NCBI GenBank assembly: GCA_024405645.1
Contig: JAKSOJ010000004.1
Coordinates: 1 to 21,633 of the forward strand
Direction: 5' to 3'
Length of the DNA stretch: 21,633 nucleotides
Source of the DNA: Phascolarctobacterium sp.
GTDB taxonomy: Bacteria; Bacillota; Negativicutes; Acidaminococcales; Acidaminococcaceae
Part shown: positions 16,440 to 21,633 of the stretch, one piece after another
How the letters are laid out: every line of letters begins with the position of its first letter
Numbering within the stretch: the first letter of the stretch is position 1
Notes under the pieces: model-generated
Seen by the model: only the letters and a program-made list of their open reading frames with translations
What the model was told of the DNA's origin: nothing
Databases searched by the model: none
Program-made: the position numbers and the translations under genes

Positions 16440-16468
16440 TTGACGAAAGCTTTCTTTTTATATATAAT
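16440..16468 (+). promoter_or_regulatory. Sigma-A-type promoter of the ileS T-box unit
   Basis: TTGACG (16440-16445) and TATAAT (16463-16468) are separated by 17 bases, close to the consensus. Transcription would start around 16475, just before the T-box leader. The spacer contains the 10-base palindrome GAAAGCTTTC (16445-16454), which may be coincidental. Confidence 0.8.
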
Positions 16469-16482
16469 ACATATGTTGTAAA
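16468..16482 (+). repeat. 15-nt direct repeat, copy 1 (at the ileS transcription start)
   Basis: The 15-mer TACATATGTTGTAAA occurs here and again, without mismatch, at 16696-16710. This copy overlaps the last base of the -10 box and the expected transcription start. Confidence 0.85.
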
Positions 16483-16695
16483 AATATATTTAACGCTATG
16501 ACAAAGACAGTAGTCTTTTCTTCTTAGTGTAGCGAGTTGGGAACTGGTGCAAGCCCAAACGATAGCAGGAAAGAACGAAGATCACTTTTGAGCGGATACG
16601 GCGAAATCGAAATGAAATTAGCTGTGTACGGGATCGCCCGATATAGCGAGTACGAGTGGGTACATGTAGTGTGCTCATTAGGGTGGTACCACGGG

Positions 16696-16710
16696 TACAT
16701 ATGTTGTAAA
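16696..16710 (+). repeat. 15-nt direct repeat, copy 2 (between T-box and terminator)
   Basis: This is the second exact copy of TACATATGTTGTAAA. It lies 2 bases after the conserved T-box sequence and 3 bases before the terminator stem, in the linker that must switch partners between the two structures. Confidence 0.85.
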
Positions 16711-16713
16711 TAT

Positions 16714-16742
16714 GACTCGTCCCTTGCGGGACGGGTCTTTTT
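16714..16742 (+). terminator. Rho-independent terminator/attenuator of the T-box
   Basis: Stem GACTCGTCCC (16714-16723) with GGGACGGGTC (16728-16737), ten pairs including one U-G, loop TTGC, followed by TTTTT (16738-16742). It is the default-off state of the T-box switch. Confidence 0.93.
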
Positions 16743-16765
16743 AATTTTTGGAGGTTTTTATACTA

Positions 16766-19561
16766 ATGGCAATCGATTATTCTACAACTCTTAATCTGCC
16801 TGAAACAGAATTCCCTATGCGTGGCAATTTGCCCCAACGTGAACCTGAATTCTTGAAATTCTGGCAAGACAACGATATTTATTGGAAAAAACATGATATG
16901 CATGCTGAAATGCCGAAATGGGTTCTTCATGATGGTCCTCCGTATGCAAATGGCAAGATCCATATGGGTACTGCTCTTAACAAAATTCTGAAAGATATCA
17001 TCATTAAATACAAATATGCTCAAGGCTTTGATACTCCTTATGTTCCTGGTTGGGATACTCACGGTATGCCTATCGAACATGCTGCAATCAAAGAATTAGG
17101 CTTGGACCGTAGCCAACTTGATCCCCTGACTCTTCGTCGTAAATGCCATGAATTTGCTCTGCAATGGCTTGACGTTCAACGCGAAGACTTCAAACGTCTT
17201 GGTGTTCTTGGCGATTGGGAACATCCCTATGTAACCTTGCATCATAGCTTCGAAGCAGAACAAATTCGTGTATTTGGCACTATGGCTAAAAAAGGCTATA
17301 TCTATAAAGGTAAAAAGACCGTTTATTGGTGCCCCCATTGCGAAACTGCTCTTGCTGAAGCAGAAATCGAATATGGCGAACAAAAAACTCCGACCATTTT
17401 CGTAAAAATGCCCATCGTTAAAGACAATGGCATGATGCCTGAAGCTTGCAAAGGCAAAAAAGCTTACATGGTTATTTGGACCACAACCCCTTGGACCATG
17501 CCTGCTAACGTTGCTGTATGCTTGAGCCCGACTCTTGAATATGCTTGGGTTGAATGCGAAGGCGAAGTTCTCTTCATGGCTAAAGAACTTCTCGAAGATG
17601 TAGCAAAGAGATGTCATAAAGAATTTGGCGAAGTTTATGGTATCACCATGGGTAAAGACATGGAATTCGCTGAATGTGTTCATCCGTTCCCTGAATACAA
17701 CAATCGTAAGAGCCTTGTTGTTCTTGCTGACTATGTAACTACTGAAGCTGGTACTGGTTGCGTACATACCGCTCCTGGTCATGGTGATGTTGACTTTGAA
17801 ACCGGCCTCAAATATAAACTGCCTATTCTTTGCCCGGTTGATAACCAAGGTAAATTAACCGCTGAAGCAGGCGAGAAATTTGAAGGTATGTTCGTATTCG
17901 ACGCTAATATTCCTATTCTGAAATATTTAGCTGAAATCAACATGCTCCTTGGCAAAGAAAACATTAAGCACCAATATGCTCACTGCTGGCGTTGCAAAAA
18001 CCCCATCATTTTCCGTGCTACCGCTCAATGGTTCGCATCTGTTGATGGATTCCGCGATGATACCTTAAAAGCAATTGCTAATGACGTACAATGGATTCCT
18101 TCTTGGGGCCAACAACGTATTCACAACATGGTTAGCGACCGTCACGATTGGTGCATTTCCCGTCAACGTGTTTGGGGCGTTCCTATCCCTGTATTCTATT
18201 GCGATAAATGTGGCGAACACATCATCAATGATGAAACCATCAATTCTGTAGCAGATATCTTTGCACAAGAGGGTTCTGATGCTTGGTGGGCTCGTGAAGC
18301 TGCTGAACTCCTTCCGGAAGGATTCAAATGCCCGAACTGTGGTCATGATCATTTCTCCAAAGAATCCGATATCATGGACGTATGGTTTGACTCTGGTTCT
18401 TCTCACTTTGCAGTATGTGCTCAAAGACCTGAACTTACTTGGCCTGTTGACATGTACCTCGAAGGCAGCGACCAACATCGTGGCTGGTTCCAATCCTCCA
18501 TCCTGACTTCTGTTGCTGTATCTGGCAAAGCTCCTTACAAATCCGTATTGACCCATGGTTATGTAGTTGACGGCGAAGGTCGCAAGATGTCCAAATCCGT
18601 TGGTAACGTAATCATTCCTCAAGACGTTATTAAGAAATATGGCGCTGATATCATTCGTCTGTGGGCTGCTTCCTCCGACTATAAAGCAGATATCCGTCTT
18701 TCCGATAAAATCTTAAAACAACTTTCTGATGCATACCGTAAGATTCGTAACACCATGCGTTACATCCTTTCCAACACCAATGATTTCGATTATGAAAAGG
18801 ATGCTGTATCCTATGACGAAATGCTTGAATTGGATAAATGGGCTCTTATGCATCTCCAACTCTTGAAGAAGGAAGTTACCGCTGCTTATGAAGCATATGA
18901 TTTCCATGTTCTCTATCATGCAATTCATAACTTCTGCTCCGTAGAAATGTCCTCCTTCTACATGGATATCCTGAAAGACCGTCTCTATGCTTATAAAGCT
19001 GATAGCAAAGAACGTCGTAGTGCTCAAACTGCTATGTACGAAATCCTCTGCGATTTGGTTGTAATGCTTACTCCTGTTCTCTCCTTCACTATGGAAGAAG
19101 TATGGCAATTCATGAAGAAACCTGCTAACGCACCGATTTCTTGCCAAATGCTTCCTTGGACTGCAGTTAAAGAAGAATATTTGGATGAAGCTCTTGAAGC
19201 TAAGTTCGAAAACTTTATGGCAGTTCGCAGCGAAGTAAACAAGGTTCTGGAAGTTGCTCGTCGCGACAAAGTTATTGGCAACTCCTTGGATGCAAGCGTA
19301 GAACTTTATGCAACTGGCGAAGCTCTGGAAATTCTCCAATCCGTTGGCGAAGACCTGAAGACCTTCCTCATTGTTTCTCAAGCTAAGCTTGTTGAAGGTA
19401 CCTCTGAAGAAGCTACCGCAACTGCTCGCGAAGATTTGAAGGTTGCTGTAAAAGCAGCTGCTGGTCAAAAATGTGAACGTTGCTGGATCTTCAGCGAAGA
19501 AGTTGGCAAGGATGCTGAACATCCGACTCTTTGCCCGCGTTGCGCTGCTGCATTGAAATAA
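16766..19561 (+). CDS. ileS: Isoleucyl-tRNA synthetase
   Basis: Charges tRNA-Ile. The 931-residue protein has the class I HIGH-type motif at H66-T69 (HMGT within PPYANGKIHMGT), a large editing insert (CP1) with the TTPWTMPAN segment, the KMSKS loop at 607-611, and a C-terminal zinc finger with C903, C906, C923 and C926 (CERCWIF...CPRC). This zinc finger and the length fit the bacterial (IleS1) type. I start it at ATG 16766, 11 bases after GGAGG (16750-16754). The in-frame TTG at 16748 overlaps that Shine-Dalgarno and is unlikely. Its codons are strongly biased: Arg is nearly always CGT or CGC (only two AGA found), and Gln is nearly always CAA. That suggests high expression compared with its neighbours. 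Confidence 0.98.
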   Translation: MAIDYSTTLNLPETEFPMRGNLPQREPEFLKFWQDNDIYWKKHDMHAEMPKWVLHDGPPYANGKIHMGTALNKILKDIIIKYKYAQGFDTPYVPGWDTHGMPIEHAAIKELGLDRSQLDPLTLRRKCHEFALQWLDVQREDFKRLGVLGDWEHPYVTLHHSFEAEQIRVFGTMAKKGYIYKGKKTVYWCPHCETALAEAEIEYGEQKTPTIFVKMPIVKDNGMMPEACKGKKAYMVIWTTTPWTMPANVAVCLSPTLEYAWVECEGEVLFMAKELLEDVAKRCHKEFGEVYGITMGKDMEFAECVHPFPEYNNRKSLVVLADYVTTEAGTGCVHTAPGHGDVDFETGLKYKLPILCPVDNQGKLTAEAGEKFEGMFVFDANIPILKYLAEINMLLGKENIKHQYAHCWRCKNPIIFRATAQWFASVDGFRDDTLKAIANDVQWIPSWGQQRIHNMVSDRHDWCISRQRVWGVPIPVFYCDKCGEHIINDETINSVADIFAQEGSDAWWAREAAELLPEGFKCPNCGHDHFSKESDIMDVWFDSGSSHFAVCAQRPELTWPVDMYLEGSDQHRGWFQSSILTSVAVSGKAPYKSVLTHGYVVDGEGRKMSKSVGNVIIPQDVIKKYGADIIRLWAASSDYKADIRLSDKILKQLSDAYRKIRNTMRYILSNTNDFDYEKDAVSYDEMLELDKWALMHLQLLKKEVTAAYEAYDFHVLYHAIHNFCSVEMSSFYMDILKDRLYAYKADSKERRSAQTAMYEILCDLVVMLTPVLSFTMEEVWQFMKKPANAPISCQMLPWTAVKEEYLDEALEAKFENFMAVRSEVNKVLEVARRDKVIGNSLDASVELYATGEALEILQSVGEDLKTFLIVSQAKLVEGTSEEATATAREDLKVAVKAAAGQKCERCWIFSEEVGKDAEHPTLCPRCAAALK

Positions 19562-19587
19562 TTATATATTAATATAAAAACCTTATG

Positions 19588-19623
19588 AAAAAAGAGCTTT
19601 CTCTGTTGAGAAGGCTCTTTTTT
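19588..19623 (+). terminator. Rho-independent terminator after ileS
   Basis: A 16-bp hairpin with a TGTT loop: the stem runs 19588-19603 and 19608-19623, one U-G pair, with A-tract on the 5' side and six Ts closing the 3' side. It ends ileS transcription 26 bases after its stop codon. The A/T tracts suit termination on either strand. Confidence 0.93.
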
Positions 19624-19637
19624 ATCGTTGAGATTTA

Positions 19638-19646
19638 TGATACAAT
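19638..19646 (+). promoter_or_regulatory. Extended -10 promoter candidate for the CNNM gene
   Basis: TGaTACAAT (19638-19646) lies 15 bases after the ileS terminator. No good -35 is seen at 17 bases (only a T-run), so it relies on the extended -10. Transcription would start near 19653, upstream of GGAGGTGA (19666-19673). Confidence 0.55.
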
Positions 19647-19665
19647 ACATCATTATACAAGTTTT

Positions 19666-19713
19666 GGAGGTGAACTTACATCTTCTCCTGTAGCAGGGGA
19701 TGTAAAAGTTTTG
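19666..19713 (+). promoter_or_regulatory. Translation initiation region with a hairpin between Shine-Dalgarno and TTG start
   Basis: GGAGGTGA (19666-19673) is the best Shine-Dalgarno in the area, yet no ATG, GTG or TTG lies in frame 5-12 bases downstream. A hairpin follows: ACATC (19678-19682) pairs with GATGT (19699-19703), and TCCTG (19686-19690) pairs with CAGGG (19694-19698, one U-G), with a TTC bulge and a TAG loop. The first start codon in frame after it is TTG 19711. Folding would leave 11 unpaired bases between Shine-Dalgarno and start. A second, weaker AGGGG (19695-19699) is buried in the stem. Confidence 0.5.
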
Positions 19714-21057
19714 GAATATCTTATAAATAGTATTAATGTAATTATCATTATTTTACTAGTAGCTATGAATGGCTTTTTCGTAGCATCTGAGTTTTCAATC
19801 GTAAAAATTAGACCTTCTCGTTTGGATACGTTGATTAAAGAAGGTAATTCTCGCGCAAAATATGCTAAAGAAGTTACTGAACAATTGGATGCTTATCTTT
19901 CTGTAACTCAGTTAGGTATTACTTTAGCTTCACTTGGTCTTGGCTGGATTGGTGAGCCAACAGTTATCAAACTCTTGGCACCCTTGTTCAAGATGATGAA
20001 TATGCCGGAGAATCTTGAGCACACCATAGGCTTTTTAGTTGGTTTCTCTGTAATCACTGCGATGCATATTGTATGTGGTGAATTGGTACCTAAATCTCTA
20101 TCAATTCAGAAAACAGAGTCCATAGTACTTTTTGTAGCATGGCCGTTAATTATGTTCCATAAGCTGATGTATCCTGCTGTTTGGTTTATGAACCACGTAG
20201 CTAATTGGATTCTTGGACTTATTGGTATTGAGGTAGCTACTGAATCTGAAGAGGCTCACAACGAAGAAGAAATTCGCCTGCTCATGGAAGAAAGCCATAA
20301 GCATGGTTATATAGATAAAACAGAGTTAACATATCTTGATAATGTTTTCGATTTCTCTGATCGTAAAGCGGGGGATATCATGGTTCCTCGTACTGATATG
20401 GTTTGCTTGTATTTGGAAGATTCCTTTCAAGAAAACATGCAAAAAATCAGAGAAGAGAAATTGACTCGTTATCCGGTGTGCAAAGAAGACAAGGACCATA
20501 TAGTAGGTTTTCTTCATATCAAGGACGTGCTCAATGCCTTGGCGCTAGAAAAAGAACCTGACCTTGCTAAGCTTACTCGTAAGGTTCTATTTGTTCCTGA
20601 AACTCTCCCAGTAGCAAAGCTTTTGAGAACACTGCAAAAGAATCGTGCTCAATTAGCTATTTTGCTTGACGAATTTGGTGGTACCCAAGGCATGGTAACC
20701 ATAGAAGATATTTTAGAAGAACTCGTTGGTGAAATTCAGGACGAATTTGATGAGGAAAGACCAGAGGTTGAAGACAAGGGTAATAAAATTTACTCTGTTG
20801 ATGGCAAGATGCTCATCGAAGATGTTAATGAAACCTTTGAGCTTGACCTTAACCCTGAAGAATACGATACTATCGGCGGTTGGTTATATAACGAGGTAGA
20901 TTTACCAGCAAGAGTTGGCAAGACTGTTGAAACCGATGCAGCTATTTTTACTATTGAAGAAATAGATTCTATGCGCATTGACCGTGTGGGCATCAAGCTT
21001 ATTCATGAACCAGCCAATATTCATGAAGAAATTAAAGAAGATCATCTTGAAGACTAA
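19711..21057 (+). CDS. CNNM/HlyC-CorC-family membrane protein with CBS pair
   Basis: This is a predicted ion-transport (Mg2+/Co2+-type) membrane protein. With the TTG start it has 448 residues. Residues 1-175 form the CNNM (DUF21) membrane domain (MNGFFVASEF, GWIGEPTVIKLL, GELVPKSLSI). Two CBS motifs span about 223-342 (DIMVPRTDMVCL, LHIKDVLN, FGGTQGMVTIEDILEELVGEIQDEF). A C-terminal CorC/HlyC domain follows (about 355-435, YDTIGGWLYNEV). The name 'hemolysin' used for this family is historical and there is no sign of toxin function. The reading frame stays open back to ATG 19585, but that codon sits just in front of and partly inside the ileS terminator, ahead of the likely transcription start. 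TTG 19711 is the first sensible start and gives a family-normal length. ATG 19765 would cut into the first membrane helix. Confidence 0.9.
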   Translation: MEYLINSINVIIIILLVAMNGFFVASEFSIVKIRPSRLDTLIKEGNSRAKYAKEVTEQLDAYLSVTQLGITLASLGLGWIGEPTVIKLLAPLFKMMNMPENLEHTIGFLVGFSVITAMHIVCGELVPKSLSIQKTESIVLFVAWPLIMFHKLMYPAVWFMNHVANWILGLIGIEVATESEEAHNEEEIRLLMEESHKHGYIDKTELTYLDNVFDFSDRKAGDIMVPRTDMVCLYLEDSFQENMQKIREEKLTRYPVCKEDKDHIVGFLHIKDVLNALALEKEPDLAKLTRKVLFVPETLPVAKLLRTLQKNRAQLAILLDEFGGTQGMVTIEDILEELVGEIQDEFDEERPEVEDKGNKIYSVDGKMLIEDVNETFELDLNPEEYDTIGGWLYNEVDLPARVGKTVETDAAIFTIEEIDSMRIDRVGIKLIHEPANIHEEIKEDHLED

Positions 21058-21060
21058 ATA

Positions 21061-21094
21061 AAAAATCCGCTTCACTTTTGTGAGGCGGATTTTT
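21061..21094. terminator. Bidirectional terminator between convergent genes
   Basis: A 15-bp hairpin: 21061-21075 pairs with 21080-21094 (core ATCCGC/GCGGAT, one U-G), loop TTTT, with A-tract on one side and T-tract on the other. It lies between the stops of the CNNM gene and the minus-strand carboxyltransferase and can serve both strands. Confidence 0.93.
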
Positions 21095-21109
21095 GTAGTT
21101 TATATTGGA

Positions 21110-21633
21110 TTACATATCGCGGAAGTGAGTACCGATAATGCTGCCTTTCATGAATTGCAGCGCAACGTCAGGGAAGGATGCATAACTGAGTACTTCTTCC
21201 ATGGAAGCATTGACAAAGCCTTCTTCAGCCAATTTTTCTTTAATAGTTTGGAGTTGAGGAGGAATGTCATCTGCTGGACGATGGTCAATAGTAGGTGCAT
21301 CACCAATAGCCAGTTTTCTAACTTCAGGATCGATGGGGCCTGGAGTTTTGCCGTATTTGCCAAGAATGAGGCTCTTAACTTCACGAGGAATCATCTTATA
21401 ACGACCGATTGCAACGTTAAGAACTGCCATGGAAGCTACGATTTGGCTCATAGGAGTTACCAATGGAGGATAGCCGAGTTGCGCACGAACGATGGGCATT
21501 TCTTCCAAAAGTTGGGGATATTTTTCCGCAACGCCCATTTCACGCATTTGGTTCAACAGGTTGGAAAGCATACCACCAGGGATTTGGAAGGACAGAACCT
21601 TCGGGTCGATATTGATGCTATTGTTCAGGTTGA
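21110..21633 (-). CDS. Pyruvate/oxaloacetate carboxyltransferase (OadA/PycB-type alpha subunit), C-terminal part
   Basis: The minus-strand frame is open from the window edge (21633) to the TAA at 21110-21112, giving 174 residues, so the N-terminus is outside. The segment VLSFQIPGGMLSNLLNQMRE and the following KYPQLLEEMPIVRAQLGYPPLVTPMSQIV and GRYKMIPREVKSLILGKYGKTPGPI are conserved in the carboxyltransferase domain of oxaloacetate decarboxylase alpha, pyruvate carboxylase subunit B and the 5S subunit of transcarboxylase. The protein ends in HFRDM, without the EAMKM biotin-carrier domain that K. pneumoniae OadA carries. It thus probably uses a separate biotin carrier protein. Whether it decarboxylates oxaloacetate with a Na+ pump or carboxylates pyruvate cannot be told from this part. 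Confidence 0.9.
   Translation of the reverse strand, partial: NLNNSINIDPKVLSFQIPGGMLSNLLNQMREMGVAEKYPQLLEEMPIVRAQLGYPPLVTPMSQIVASMAVLNVAIGRYKMIPREVKSLILGKYGKTPGPIDPEVRKLAIGDAPTIDHRPADDIPPQLQTIKEKLAEEGFVNASMEEVLSYASFPDVALQFMKGSIIGTHFRDM

Larger units (their letters stand above)
16475..16742 (+). promoter_or_regulatory. T-box leader, isoleucine-specific, controlling ileS
   Basis: A tRNA-sensing leader RNA that fills most of the 337-base gap before ileS. The distal Stem I signature GAGTTGGGAACTGGTGCAAG and CCCAA (about 16533-16558) and the return strand leading to GAAG-ATC-ACTTTTGAGCGG give a specifier codon ATC (16581-16583), read as isoleucine. The conserved T-box AGGGTGGTACCACGG lies at 16680-16694. 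Its UGGU (16684-16687) pairs with 5'-ACCA of uncharged tRNA-Ile, whose discriminator base is A. A terminator follows directly. By the known mechanism, uncharged tRNA-Ile stabilises the antiterminator and allows ileS transcription. The specifier position is inferred by alignment in my head rather than by a folding program. Confidence 0.9.

Noticed and set aside
16413..16460. Possible terminator for the histidine phosphatase gene (TAAAAAGAA pairing with TTCTTTTTA)
   Set aside because: The stem would be almost all A-T with a loop of about 30 bases and no proper T-tract, and it overlaps the good ileS promoter.
16537..16794. 85-residue open frame on the plus strand inside the T-box leader
   Set aside because: It crosses the specifier region, the T-box and the terminator, has no ribosome-binding site and reads into ileS in the wrong frame. 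The RNA structure explains the region.
17096..17848. 250-residue minus-strand open frame within ileS (and a 269-residue one at 18713-19522)
   Set aside because: These are by-products of the strong codon bias of ileS. They show no recognisable domain or start signals.
19670..19693. Tiny frame GTG AAC TTA CAT CTT CTC CTG TAG as a leader peptide for the CNNM gene
   Set aside because: Its GTG lies inside the GGAGGTGA itself, leaving no Shine-Dalgarno for it. It is too short and unsupported to call.
19585..19710. Upstream extension of the CNNM reading frame to ATG 19585
   Set aside because: That ATG lies at the foot of the ileS terminator and before the predicted transcription start, with no Shine-Dalgarno. 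The added residues are not family-like, so the open frame there looks accidental.
21569..21571. ATG on the minus strand as the start of the carboxyltransferase
   Set aside because: The frame stays open to 21633 and encodes the conserved FQIPGG segment upstream, so the methionine is internal.
1..21633. Mobile elements, CRISPR arrays, tRNA or rRNA genes, defence systems
   Set aside because: I read both strands and saw no transposase, integrase, regularly spaced repeats, cloverleaf or rRNA-like sequence. All but the short intergenic stretches are explained by core genes.

Overview
The window is a dense, AT-rich bacterial chromosome segment with a core gene set and gene order typical of Firmicutes (Bacillota). 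Genes 1 to 18 plus ileS all lie on the + strand with gaps of a few bases or short overlaps. The T-box leader, the PASTA-type Ser/Thr kinase, SepF, DivIVA and YlmH all point to Firmicutes. My best guess is a Negativicutes member (for example an Acidaminococcaceae relative), mainly because a pyruvate/oxaloacetate carboxyltransferase without a fused biotin domain sits at the right edge. That placement is inference and is not proven by the sequence. I see no mobile element, CRISPR array, tRNA or rRNA.

Layout. 1-2734: the 3' end of pgeF (ylmD-like), then priA. 2731-2760: a strong promoter candidate overlapping the priA stop codon. 2803-11748: a translation, RNA-modification and signalling block: def, fmt, a DUF116 membrane protein, rsmB, rlmN, PP2C phosphatase, PASTA kinase, rsgA, rpe. 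11797-15741: a cell-division block: yggS, sepF, proC, ylmH, divIVA. 15754-16428: a histidine phosphatase. 16429-16765: a 337-base gap filled by a promoter, an isoleucine T-box leader and its terminator. 16766-19561: ileS. 19588-19623: terminator. 19638-21057: a promoter, a structured leader and a CNNM/CBS (HlyC/CorC-like) membrane protein. 21061-21094: a bidirectional terminator. 21110-21633 (minus strand): the C-terminal part of a carboxyltransferase subunit that runs off the window.

How it fits together. In Bacillus-type genomes priA-def-fmt-rsmB-rlmN-prpC-prkC-rsgA-rpe and ylmD-ylmE-sepF-ylmG-ylmH-divIVA-ileS are two separate neighbourhoods. Here the first is embedded in the second, between the ylmD-like and ylmE-like genes. 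No terminator is visible from the def promoter to 16428, so roughly 13.7 kb could be one transcription unit. It would join initiator-Met formylation and deformylation, rRNA methylation, ribosome assembly GTPase, a Ser/Thr kinase-phosphatase pair and the FtsZ-anchoring/polar scaffold proteins. The ileS unit is separately controlled by uncharged tRNA-Ile.

Most of the window is housekeeping. The points most worth a second look are a non-RD catalytic loop (HCD) in the PASTA kinase, a hairpin between a strong Shine-Dalgarno and the only plausible start of the CNNM gene, a 15-nt exact repeat bracketing the T-box leader, a SepF with a long repeat-bearing linker, the uncharacterised DUF116 protein, and a perfect dyad inside the def promoter spacer. 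I did not find a clearly new multi-gene system.
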